64,000 bases of DNA from Microbacterium sp. KUDC0406 (GTDB lineage Bacteria; Actinomycetota; Actinomycetes; Actinomycetales; Microbacteriaceae): assembly GCF_021582875.1 (NCBI RefSeq), contig NZ_CP091138.1:868001-932000 (forward strand). Reading direction: 5' to 3'. The translations under genes were made by a program, and so were the position numbers. This document shows, in pieces, positions 46,337-54,543 of this stretch; the first letter of the stretch is position 1; the number at the start of each line of letters is the position of its first letter. A model generated the notes under the pieces. It worked only from the letters and a program-made list of their open reading frames with translations. It did not search any database and was not told the DNA's origin.

Positions 46337-46839
46337 TCAGCGGCCCGCCTCGGCCAGGGCGCCCTCGATGGCCGAAACGATCTCGGGGAGTCCGGCTGCT
46401 GCTTCGGCCGGAACCGCTGCACGGACCCGTCCGGCGAGACCAGGAACTTCTCGAAGTTCCACTCCACCCGGCCGGCCTTGCCCGTGGCATCCGTGGTCTC
46501 CTTGAGCGACTTGTAGAGGTCGTGCGCGTTCCTGCCGTTGACCTTGATCTTGTCGCCCAGGGGGAAGGTGACGCCGTAGGTGGTCGAGCAGAACTCCAGG
46601 ATCTGATCGATGGAACCGGGCTCCTGGCCGAAGAACTGGTTGCACGGGAAGCCGAGCACGGTGAACCCGCGGGACTCGTAGGCGCGCTGCAACTGCTCGA
46701 GCTGCTCGTACTGCGGAGTGTTCCCGCATTTCGAGGCGACGTTGACCACCAGCACCACGTCGGCTTCGTAGTCGTCCAGTGTCTTCTCGACCCCGGAGGC
46801 GTCGGTGAACGGGATCTGGCGGAGCTGCGGGTCGGTCAT
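46337..46839 (-). CDS. Glutathione peroxidase-like protein, one frameshift
   Basis: A thioredoxin-fold peroxidase of about 167 residues that reduces peroxides. The active-site Cys is in NVASKCGNTPQYEQL (about residue 35), with FPCNQFFGQEPG and WNFEKFLVSPDG completing the family signature. In an actinobacterium it is likely to use thioredoxin or a thiol other than glutathione. The frame changes near 46401-46403; one more base (G on the coding strand) gives FRPKAAAGLPEIV and the normal end. The longer open frame on this strand, into the AraC gene, is an artefact. A TAGGCT box lies six bases before the ATG. Confidence 0.9.
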
Positions 46840-46845
46840 ATCCAC

Positions 46846-46851
46846 AGCCTA
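46846..46851 (-). promoter_or_regulatory. Predicted -10 box of the peroxidase gene (leaderless)
   Basis: TAGGCT on the minus strand, six bases before the ATG at 46839, without a ribosome-binding site between. Confidence 0.45.
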
Positions 46852-46899
46852 TGCTCGGTGCCGTCCGGCGGCGCCGGATTCTGGGAGAATGGACGGGAT

Positions 46900-48090
46900 A
46901 TGTCTGTCGCCACTGCCCTTCGAGAAGCCCAGGGACCCAAGGCCGGCGCTCTGCGCATCGGCCCGATCGATCTCGACGTGCCCGTGGTCCTCGCGCCGAT
47001 GGCCGGGATCACCAACACCGCATTCCGCCGACTCTGCCGCGAGTACGGCGCCGGTCTCTACGTCAGCGAGATGATCACCTCGCGTGCGCTCGTCGAGCGC
47101 AACGCGATCACGATGCGCCTCATCCAGCACCACGAATCGGAGACGCCGCGCTCGATCCAGCTGTACGGGGTCGACCCGGTGACGATCGCCGAGGCCGTCC
47201 GCATCATCGTCGCAGAGGACCGCGCAGACCACATCGATCTGAACTTCGGCTGCCCGGTGCCCAAAGTCACCCGCAAGGGCGGTGGCGCGGCGCTCCCGTG
47301 GAAGACCACGCTGTTCGCCGACATCGTCGACCGCGCGGTGAAGGCAGCGGGCGACGTGCCGCTGACGGTGAAGATGCGCAAGGGCATCGACAAGAACCAC
47401 CTCACCTTCCTCGAGGCGGGTCGCGCAGCCGAGGACGCCGGTGCGGCGGCCGTCGCGCTGCACGCCCGCACGGCCGGCGAGTACTACTCAGGGCACGCGG
47501 ACTGGGCGGCGATCGGCGAGCTCAAGCAGACCGTCACCAGCATCCCGGTGCTGGGCAACGGCGACATCTGGTCGGCCGACGACGCGGTGCGGATGATGGC
47601 CGAGACCGGCGCCGACGGCGTGGTCGTCGGGCGCGGATGCCTCGGGCGCCCGTGGCTGTTCGGCGAACTGGCCAGTGCCTTCGGCCCTTCGACGGGCTCA
47701 GGGACCCAGGGGCCGGTGGTCGACGCCACGCTGCAGTTCGTCGCGGCGGCGTTCCGCCGGCACGCCGAGCTGCTGGTCGAGTTCTTCGAGGACGAGGACC
47801 GCGGATGCAAGGACATCCGCAAGCACGTCGCCTGGTACTTCAAGGGATACCCGGTCGGCGGTGAGCTGCGCGCCTCGCTCGCACGGGCGTCCACGCTGCA
47901 GGAGATCGACGATCTGCTGGGCACCCTGGATGATGCGCCGTACCCGGGCGCCGGTGCGGAGGGTCAGCGCGGACGCGCGGGCTCGCCGAAGCGCACCGCT
48001 CTGCCGGAGGGCTGGCTGGACTCGCGCGAGATCGGCTCGGACACGGGCGAGATGATGCGAGGAGCGGAGATCGAGAACAGTGGCGGGTGA
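46900..48090 (+). CDS. dusB: tRNA dihydrouridine synthase DusB, two repeat-derived segments
   Basis: A flavin enzyme of 396 residues that reduces uridine to dihydrouridine in tRNA. It has PVVLAPMAGITNTAFRRLCRE (about 27-47), the catalytic Cys region DLNFGCPVPKVTRKGGG (about 110-126), HARTAGEYYSGHADW and PVLGNGDIWSADDA. PSTGSGT near residues 263-269, after GELASAFG, comes from a 23-bp palindromic repeat. A second, degenerate copy lies in the N terminus and is read in another frame as LREAQGP. The gene overlaps dgt by 11 bases. Confidence 0.93.
   Translation: MSVATALREAQGPKAGALRIGPIDLDVPVVLAPMAGITNTAFRRLCREYGAGLYVSEMITSRALVERNAITMRLIQHHESETPRSIQLYGVDPVTIAEAVRIIVAEDRADHIDLNFGCPVPKVTRKGGGAALPWKTTLFADIVDRAVKAAGDVPLTVKMRKGIDKNHLTFLEAGRAAEDAGAAAVALHARTAGEYYSGHADWAAIGELKQTVTSIPVLGNGDIWSADDAVRMMAETGADGVVVGRGCLGRPWLFGELASAFGPSTGSGTQGPVVDATLQFVAAAFRRHAELLVEFFEDEDRGCKDIRKHVAWYFKGYPVGGELRASLARASTLQEIDDLLGTLDDAPYPGAGAEGQRGRAGSPKRTALPEGWLDSREIGSDTGEMMRGAEIENSGG
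46916..46938. repeat. Degenerate 23-bp repeat at the dusB N terminus
   Basis: CCCTTCGAGAAGC followed by CCAGGGACCC differs from the consensus at three positions. It begins 16 bases after the start of dusB and encodes LREAQGP. Confidence 0.65.
47685..47707. repeat. 23-bp palindromic repeat inside dusB
   Basis: A copy with one changed base (CCCTTCGACGGG, then CTCAGGGACCC). In the dusB frame it encodes PSTGSGT, as in lepA and hemW. Confidence 0.9.
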
Positions 48091-49456
48091 CGAGACGGCG
48101 CTGGTCGAGGGCTACGACGAGAGCGACGCCGAGCGCTTCTTCGCCGAGACGCACCGCTCCGAGCGCGATGACTTCGCCCGCGATCGTGCGCGCGTGCTCC
48201 ACTCCGCGGCGCTGCGGCGGCTCGCGGCGAAGACGCAGGTGCTCAGCCCCGCCAGCACCGCGGACTTCGCCCGCAACCGCTTGACGCACTCTCTCGAGGT
48301 CGCACAGGTCGGCCGCGAGCTCGCGATCGCCCTCGGCGTCTCGGCCGACGTCGTCGACACCGCCTGCCTGAGCCACGATCTCGGGCATCCGCCCTTCGGT
48401 CACAACGGTGAACGCGCTCTCAACGAGTGGGCCGAGAACATCGGGGGCTTCGAGGGCAACGCCCAGTCGCTGCGCATCCTCACCCGGCTCGAGGCCAAGG
48501 TGCTCGACGACGGGGATCGCTCCGTGGGGCTCAATCTCACCCGAGCCAGTCTCGACGCGACCTGCAAGTACCCGTGGACCGTCGACAATCCCGTCCCCGA
48601 CCCCGGAGGCCGGCTGAAGTTCGGGGTGTATCCGGATGACGAGGCGGTGTTCCGCTGGATGCGCGAGGGCGCTCCCGGCAGGCTGCGCTGCATCGAGGCC
48701 GAGATCATGGACCTCTCCGATGACATCGCATACTCGGTGCACGACTTCGAGGACGCGATCGTGAACGGCTATCTCGACGTCGCGCAGCTGTCCGACCCGG
48801 TGCAGCATCACGCGCTGGTGAGCCGCATCCAGCAGTGGGTCGGCTACGACTTCACCCGTGACGAGCTCGCGGACGCTCTGTACCGGCTGAGCACGCAGCC
48901 CATGTGGCTGAAGTCGTTCGACCGCTCGCGCCGCGACCTCGCGCGCCTGAAGAACCTCACCAGCGACCTGATCGGGCGCTTCGCCCGCGCCTCCGTGTCG
49001 GAGACCCGGGCCGCCTATGCCGGGCCGTCCCTCGCACGGTACAGCGCGCACGTCGTCGTGCCGCGGATCGTCGAGGCCGAGATCGCAGTGCTGAAGGGCA
49101 TCATGGGCCAGGCGATCGTCACGATCGACGCACGCCGCGGGGTGTACAAGGAGCAGCGGCGCGTGCTGAAGCGACTCGCCGACGCACTGTGGTCGACCGA
49201 CGCGCTCTGGACCGCCGGCGCCGACGTGCTCGAGCCGGCGTTCGCCGCCGACTTCCACGATGCCGAGACAGACGATCAGCGCGCCCGCGTGGTGGTCGAT
49301 CAGATCGCGAGTCTCACCGATCAGACCGCGGTCGACTGGCACAACAGACTGGTCGGCGACATCGATCCGGCCGAGGTCGGCATTTGGTCCCCGCGGCATG
49401 TCCGGCCCGGCGCCCATGGGCGGGTCGCCGCCGGAACCGTATCGGGAACACGCTGA
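48080..49456 (+). CDS. dgt: Deoxyguanosinetriphosphate triphosphohydrolase-like protein
   Basis: An HD-domain dNTP triphosphohydrolase of 458 residues that trims the dNTP pool. The HD metal motif appears as RNRLTHSLEV (about 68-77) and CLSHDLGHPPFGHNGE (about 95-110); further typical segments are EAEIMDLSDDIAYSVHD and GIMGQAIVTIDARR. It starts at GTG 48080, inside the end of dusB, and its stop overlaps the dnaG start (TGATG). The order dusB-dgt-dnaG is common in actinobacteria. Confidence 0.93.
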   Translation: MAGDETALVEGYDESDAERFFAETHRSERDDFARDRARVLHSAALRRLAAKTQVLSPASTADFARNRLTHSLEVAQVGRELAIALGVSADVVDTACLSHDLGHPPFGHNGERALNEWAENIGGFEGNAQSLRILTRLEAKVLDDGDRSVGLNLTRASLDATCKYPWTVDNPVPDPGGRLKFGVYPDDEAVFRWMREGAPGRLRCIEAEIMDLSDDIAYSVHDFEDAIVNGYLDVAQLSDPVQHHALVSRIQQWVGYDFTRDELADALYRLSTQPMWLKSFDRSRRDLARLKNLTSDLIGRFARASVSETRAAYAGPSLARYSAHVVVPRIVEAEIAVLKGIMGQAIVTIDARRGVYKEQRRVLKRLADALWSTDALWTAGADVLEPAFAADFHDAETDDQRARVVVDQIASLTDQTAVDWHNRLVGDIDPAEVGIWSPRHVRPGAHGRVAAGTVSGTR

Positions 49457-51328
49457 TGCCCCGCATCCTGCAGGCCGACATCGACGAGGTGAAGTCGCGC
49501 ACGAACATCGCCGACATCGTGGGGGAGCGCGTCGCGCTGAAGTCGGCGGGCGTGGGGTCGCTGAAGGGGCTCTGCCCCTTCCACGACGAGAAGAGCCCGA
49601 GCTTCCACGTCAGACCGCAGGTCGGCTACTACCACTGCTTCGGATGCGGGGCGTCCGGCGATGTGTACTCGTTCCTGCGCGAGATGGACCACGTCAGCTT
49701 CACCGAGGCCGTCGAGCGGCTCGCCGGCCGGATCGGCTACTCGCTGCACTACGAGGACGGCGGGGCCGCCCCGAGACCAGCGGCCGCAGCCGGCTGTACG
49801 CGGCGAACACCGCCGCGGCGGAGTTCTTCCGCTCGCAGCTGCTCAGTGCCGACGCCGAGACCGCCAGGGCGTTCCTCGGACAGCGTGGATTCGACGCCGG
49901 CGCCGCCGCGCACTTCGGGGTGGGCTTCGCGCCGCGCGGCTGGGACGGCATGCTGAAGGCGCTCACCGCGCAGGGCTTCACCCGCGAGGAGCTGAGCAAC
50001 GCGGGGCTGGTCTCCACCGGACAGCGTGGCGTCTACGACCGGTTCCGCGGCCGCCTGGTGTGGCCCATTCGCGATGTCACCGGCCAGACGATCGGCTTCG
50101 GGGCGCGCAAGCTCTTCGACGACGACCAGGGCCCGAAGTACCTGAACACTCCCGAGACGCCGATCTACAAGAAGGCGCAGGTGTTGTACGGGCTCGATCT
50201 CGCCAAGCGCGACATCGCTCGCGGTGACCCCCGCAGAGTCGTCGTGGTCGAGGGGTACACCGACGTGATGGCCTGTCATCTCGCCGGGGTCACCACCGCG
50301 ATCGCCACCTGCGGCACCGCGTTCGGCACCGAGCACATCAAGGTGCTGCGGCGTGTGATGGGCGACGTCTCGGCGTCCGGAGAGGTGGTCTTCACCTTCG
50401 ACGGAGACGAGGCCGGCCAGAAGGCCGCGCTGCGCGCCTTCTCGGAGGACTCCCGGTTCACCGCGCAGACCTTCGTCGCCGTGGCCCCGGACGGGCTCGA
50501 CCCCTGCGACCTGCGTCTGCAGCGCGGGGACGCCGCGGTGCGTGGGCTGATCGACACGAAGGTGCCGATGTTCGAGTTCGCGATCGACCGCAAGCTGAGA
50601 GGGTTCGACCTGGCCACGGTCGAGGGACAGGTGGGTGCGCTGCGCGCCGCCGCGCCGATCGTCGCCGAGATCCGCGACGAACTGCTCCGCCCCGGGTACG
50701 AGCGCGTGCTGGCACGGCGGCTCGGAATGGATCCCACAGCCGTGCACGCGGAGGTCCGGCGGGCGTCGCACGGCGGAGCACAGGGGTGCAGCGCCGGGAG
50801 TCGTCCCGGCAGTCCGAGACGTCGACGGCACCGGCCGAGCCCGATTCCGGGCCGACCATGACGATCGTCACGCTCGCCGGCCTGCCGCGCAACGCCGAGG
50901 TCGCCCTGGAGCGGGATGCGCTGATCGGCACCCTGCAGTACGGACACCAGGCGGATCCGGCGCTGCTGCGCCGCGGACTGCAGCAGCCTTTCCGGCATCC
51001 GGCGCTCGAGGCCGTGCGCGAGGCCGTCGCGGATGCCGACTGGACGCGACCGAACTGGTCGGTGGAGGCCGTGAACGCGGTGCGCGAGCCGTTCCGCTCG
51101 CTCGGCGGCGAACTGCTGATGACCTCGTTCCCCGCCCGAGACGAGCAGGGTGCCGTGGCCTCGACGACCGATCTCGCGCGCCGGCTCATCGTCCGCAGCA
51201 TCGAACGCGAGAAGAACGAGCTGCTCGGGGCCGTGCAGCGCGTTCCGGCGGAGTCCGACGGCGGCAGGGCGCTGCGCGTCAGGCTGCGCGATCTGGACGC
51301 CGAGAGGCAGCGCTTCTCCGAGTCGTAG
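49456..51328 (+). CDS. dnaG: DNA primase DnaG, two frameshifts
   Basis: The primase makes RNA primers for replication. It has an N-terminal zinc-ribbon (GLCPFHDEKSPSFHV with YHCFGCGASGDVYSF), an RNA-polymerase domain with FGARKLFDDDQGPKYLNT, and a TOPRIM part (VVVVEGYTDVMACHLAGV; FTFDGDEAGQKAA), then the helicase-binding C-terminal domain. The frame changes twice: at CCCC 49769-49772 (one more C gives GGAAPETSGRSRLYAANT) and at GGGG 50783-50786 (one more G gives GGAQGVQRRESS). The corrected protein is about 624 residues, normal for the family. Two errors in an essential gene support an assembly cause. Confidence 0.93.
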
Positions 51329-51362
51329 GCGCGCAGCGCCGGTCAGTCGGGCAGGATGGGGG

Positions 51363-52132
51363 ATGCCCCGCACCACCAGCGACGCCGCCATCGACTGCTC
51401 AGACCTGGTCATCGACCGGATGGGTCACGGCGGTGCGACCCGGGCTGTCGACGGGGTGACCTTCGTCCTCCCTCCCGGTGAGCTGCTCTGCGTGGCAGGT
51501 CCCACGGGGTCGGGCAAGTCGACCCTGGTGGTGGCGCTGTCGGGTGCTGAGGACCCGTCGGTGCGCATCGTCGGCGGACGCGCTCAGGTGTGCGGCATCG
51601 ACGCGCGCCGCGGCGGGCGGAAGAAGCGGATGCTGGGGGCGCTCACCGGCTTCGTCGGCCAGGGCGCCGGCGGCGATCTGCCCCCGCGTCTCACAGCGGG
51701 GAGATCATCGGGGAGCCGATCACCATCCGGGAGCGCAAGGTCAACGGCAAGGCGCTCGCGATACGCGTGGCCACGCTGCTCGATGAGCTGCACCTGCCGC
51801 TCGGCGCCGCCAACAAGTTCCCGTACGAGCTCAGCGCCGGCATGCGGCAGCGCGTGGCGATCGCCCGTGCGCTGGTGATGGAGCCGCGCGTGCTCATCGC
51901 CGACGAACCGCTCGCCAATCTCGACCCGGAGGTGCGGCCGGCGGTCTTCGACGCGATCACGCGGCGTCGTGAGGAGCGCGGCATGGCTGCCCTGATGGTC
52001 ACCAACGACGCGGACTTCATCCGCGAGCTGAATGCGGCCTCGCTGATGCTGCGCGGGGGCCACGTCGTGGCCCGCGGGGTCGGCAAGGACCTCATCTGGG
52101 TGCCGAACGCCGAGGCGGACTCGCAGCGCTGA
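51363..52132 (+). CDS. ABC transporter ATP-binding protein, one frameshift
   Basis: A single ATPase domain of about 256 residues with Walker A GPTGSGKST (about 45-53), signature LSAGMRQRVAIARAL, Walker B VLIADEPLANLDPEV and a weak switch region (MVTNDADF in place of the usual His-Asp). The frame changes at GGGG 51698-51701; one more G gives LTAGEIIGEPITI. The matching permease is not adjacent: tRNA-Asn follows. The changed switch motif (N where His is usual) could lower ATP turnover. The transported substrate is unknown. Confidence 0.8.
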
Positions 52133-52163
52133 CTGCGGCACGCCCGGGCCGATGGCGGAGTTC

Positions 52164-52190
52164 TTGAGCACCTCCGGAGTTTGCTAAGCT
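52164..52190 (+). promoter_or_regulatory. Possible tRNA-Asn promoter
   Basis: TTGAGC (52164-52169) and TAAGCT (52185-52190), spacing 15, about 40 bases before the tRNA. The spacing is short, so this is tentative. Confidence 0.35.
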
Positions 52191-52229
52191 TGTCGAGTTG
52201 CCCGCTCGCGGGAGACGCGCCAGAGATGA

Positions 52230-52302
52230 TCCCCTGTAGCTCAACTGGCAGAGCAGCCGGCTGTTAACCGGCAGGTTGTTGGTTCGAGTCCAACCGGGGG
52301 AG
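52230..52302 (+). tRNA. tRNA-Asn (anticodon GTT)
   Basis: A 73-base cloverleaf. The acceptor stem TCCCCTG pairs with CGGGGGA (one G-T), the D arm includes AGCTCAACTGGCAGAGC, the anticodon stem is CCGGC/ACCGG-like around CTGTTAA with GTT at 52263-52265, and the T arm is GTTGG-TTCGAGT-CCAAC. The CCA end is encoded (52303-52305). A strong terminator follows a few bases later. Confidence 0.96.
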
Positions 52303-52309
52303 CCAACGG

Positions 52310-52340
52310 GGCCCGGAATCATTGATCATGATTCCGGGCC
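52310..52340 (+). terminator. Terminator after tRNA-Asn
   Basis: GGCCCGGAATCA (52310-52321) and TGATTCCGGGCC (52329-52340) form a perfect 12-bp stem with a seven-base loop, followed by TTTCTCC. It can also serve the convergent NRAMP-like gene. Confidence 0.88.
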
Positions 52341-52389
52341 TTTCTCCGTCTCTGGCGAGCCCCCGTCGTCCCAGGCGCAGAAAGCCGCC

Positions 52390-53781
52390 TCAGCCGCCGG
52401 CGATCGTGTACCAGATGCCGTAGATTCCGGCGACCGTCATCAGGCCTGTGGTGAACCATCCGAGGGTGGCCGCGAGTCTTCCGTTGCGATAGCGGCCCAT
52501 GATGCTGCGGTCGCGGGCGATGAGCATGATGATGATGAGGAAGGGCCCGGCGGCGATGCCGTTGACGATGGCGCTGAGGACGAGCAGCCCGATGGGGTCG
52601 GTCGAGACGACGGCCAGAATCGTGCCGCCTACCATCCCTGCGCCGAGAAGAATGTAGAAGAGGGGCGCTCTGCGCGGACTGCGGTCAAGACCCCAGTTCC
52701 TGTTCAAGAGCGCAGAGAGGCCTGCCGCGCCGGCGGCGGCCAGGACAGGGACCGCGAGCATCCCGGACCCGATGAAGCCGAGTGCGAACAGGACGCCGGC
52801 CCAACTGCCGGCGATCGGCTCGAGCGCCTTGGCTGCTTCGGCCGCGCTCGACACCGTCGCGTGGTGGGCACCGAGGGTCGCGGCGCTGGACGCGATGATG
52901 GCGAACATGATGAGGACGCTGAAGATCATTCCCGTGAACACATCGAGGCGGCTCTTCCGGAGCTGGCGGCGGGCCTGCGGTCTCGTGTCGCCTTTCAGAT
53001 CGCTCGTGTCCTTGTGATCATCGCGGATCTCCTCGACGCGCTGGGCGGACTGCCAGAAGAACATGTAGGGAGAGATCGTGGTGCCCAGGACGCCGACGGC
53101 GAGGCCGAGGTAGGCGGGCGTCGGAGAGAACTGCATCCCGACGAGACCGCGGCCGACGTCGGCCCAGTCGACGTCGGTGGCGAACAGCACGCCGACGTAG
53201 ACGAGCAGAACGAGGCACAGCCATTTGAAGATCCTGCCGATGAGCTCGAAAGAGCCGAGCATCACGGTCAGGAGGATCGCGGTGCCCGCGATCGTGCTCC
53301 AGATCCATGCGCGGCCGGCGTGCAGGAGCTCGGCGCCCTGACCGATGGCGTTGAGGTCCGCGGCGAGGTTGAGCGTGTTCGCTGCGATCAGCGCGACGAT
53401 CAGGACGCCGATCACAATGCCGACGCCTCGGCTGAACTTCCGGCGGATGAGCTTCCCGAGGCTGTCCCCGGTCGCCAGCGTCACGCGGTCGCAGGTCTCC
53501 TGCACGGCCATCATCAGCGGGAGCGACAGCGGCACGGTCCAGAGCAGGCCGTTGCCGAAGGCCGCTCCGGCCTGAGAGTACGTCGCGACGCCAGAGGGGT
53601 CGTCATCCGCTGCGCCGGTCACGAGACCGGGGCCGAGCACCTTGAAGAAGCGGACGACGAGGTTCTGCTTCTGCGGGGTGCCGCCTCCGTGGTTGTTGCC
53701 GTGCTGCCTCCGCACGGAGCCTTCGTCGCTCGTTCCCTTCGGAGCGCCGTCCTCGTGCGACTGGGCGGAATGAGGGCTCAT
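52390..53781 (-). CDS. NRAMP-like metal ion transporter with altered metal-site motifs
   Basis: A membrane protein of 463 residues with about eleven spans in the NRAMP (SLC11) fold. After a hydrophilic N terminus (about 50 residues, His/Gln/Gly-rich) the first span has GAADDDPSGVATYSQAGA where classical members have DPGN. The sixth-span region is TTISPYMFFWQSAQRVEE, with SPY in place of the metal-binding MPH. This places it among divergent NRAMP-related proteins; the ion may be Mg or another metal and not Mn/Fe. I chose the ATG at 53781, with AGGAG nine bases upstream. It stands alone between tRNA-Asn and def. Confidence 0.85.
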   Translation of the reverse strand: MSPHSAQSHEDGAPKGTSDEGSVRRQHGNNHGGGTPQKQNLVVRFFKVLGPGLVTGAADDDPSGVATYSQAGAAFGNGLLWTVPLSLPLMMAVQETCDRVTLATGDSLGKLIRRKFSRGVGIVIGVLIVALIAANTLNLAADLNAIGQGAELLHAGRAWIWSTIAGTAILLTVMLGSFELIGRIFKWLCLVLLVYVGVLFATDVDWADVGRGLVGMQFSPTPAYLGLAVGVLGTTISPYMFFWQSAQRVEEIRDDHKDTSDLKGDTRPQARRQLRKSRLDVFTGMIFSVLIMFAIIASSAATLGAHHATVSSAAEAAKALEPIAGSWAGVLFALGFIGSGMLAVPVLAAAGAAGLSALLNRNWGLDRSPRRAPLFYILLGAGMVGGTILAVVSTDPIGLLVLSAIVNGIAAGPFLIIIMLIARDRSIMGRYRNGRLAATLGWFTTGLMTVAGIYGIWYTIAGG

Positions 53782-53921
53782 CGTCGGCTCCTGTCGTCTC
53801 TGCCGCCCATCGTGGCAAGACGCGAGAACACCGGGCAGGGGCTTGCGCACAGGGCGCGGAGCGGACTAGGTCGCGGCGGCTTCGCCGAGTGAGCCGGCCG
53901 GCGTCTGCGACGACATCCGCC

Positions 53922-54488
53922 TCAGGCCTCGAGGTCGTCGACGCCCGGCATCCAGCTGTTGCCTGGGCGGCCCCAGCCGCGCTTGCGGGCGATCTTCTGC
54001 ACGGTCTTCCAGTCGCCGTCCGAGAGACGATCGACGTAGAGGATGCCGTCGAGATGATCGAACTCATGCTGCATGATGCGCGCGCGCCAGCCGTCCACCT
54101 CGATGCGCACCGGCGCGCCGTCCAGGTCGGTGCCGGTGACCAGCACCCGGTCGGACCGGCGCAGCGGGAACCGTTCGCCGGGGAACGACAGGCATCCCTC
54201 CGACTCGAGGTCGGGGTCGGGGGAGCCCGGCTCGGGCGGCGTCATCCAGAGCACCGGATTCAGGATCGCACCCCGCCAGGGCCGTTCGTCGTCGTCGACG
54301 TAGGAGTACGTGTAGATGCGCAGAGCCACGCCGACCTGCGGTGCCGCAAGGCCCACACCCGGGGCGATGTCCATGGTCTCGAACATGTCCGCGACAAGGG
54401 TGCGGATCTCGTCGGTGACCTCGCCGACCTCGTCCGCGCGTGCGTGCAGAACCGGGTCGCCCATGATGCGGATCGGAAGAACAGTCAC
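53922..54488 (-). CDS. def: Peptide deformylase
   Basis: A metal enzyme of 188 residues that removes the formyl group from nascent proteins. All three motifs are present: GVGLAAPQVG (about 44-53), EGCLSFPG (about 95-102) and QHEFDHLDG (about 138-146). It starts at GTG 54488. A TAGGGT box lies six bases before the GTG on the minus strand, which suggests a leaderless message. The divergent DMT transporter gene starts 55 bases away. Confidence 0.95.
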   Translation of the reverse strand: MTVLPIRIMGDPVLHARADEVGEVTDEIRTLVADMFETMDIAPGVGLAAPQVGVALRIYTYSYVDDDERPWRGAILNPVLWMTPPEPGSPDPDLESEGCLSFPGERFPLRRSDRVLVTGTDLDGAPVRIEVDGWRARIMQHEFDHLDGILYVDRLSDGDWKTVQKIARKRGWGRPGNSWMPGVDDLEA

Positions 54489-54543
54489 GCCACAACCCTA
54501 CTGTGCACCGGGTTCGCGAACCGCGGCCGGTACAGTCGTACGT
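54489..54543. promoter_or_regulatory. Divergent leaderless promoters for def and the DMT transporter
   Basis: On the minus strand TAGGGT (54495-54500) is six bases before the def GTG. On the plus strand TACAGT (54531-54536) is seven bases before the transporter GTG at 54544. A GGTTCGCGAACC palindrome (54511-54522) lies midway and could be an operator. Confidence 0.5.

Noticed and set aside
46231-46845. 204-codon version of the peroxidase
   Set aside because: The last 60 residues are frameshifted sequence antisense to the AraC gene; the normal C terminus is found in the adjacent frame.
45688-48090. 800-codon frame ending with dusB
   Set aside because: Only the part from 46900 is DusB. The upstream part is out of frame over the AraC gene and antisense to the peroxidase.
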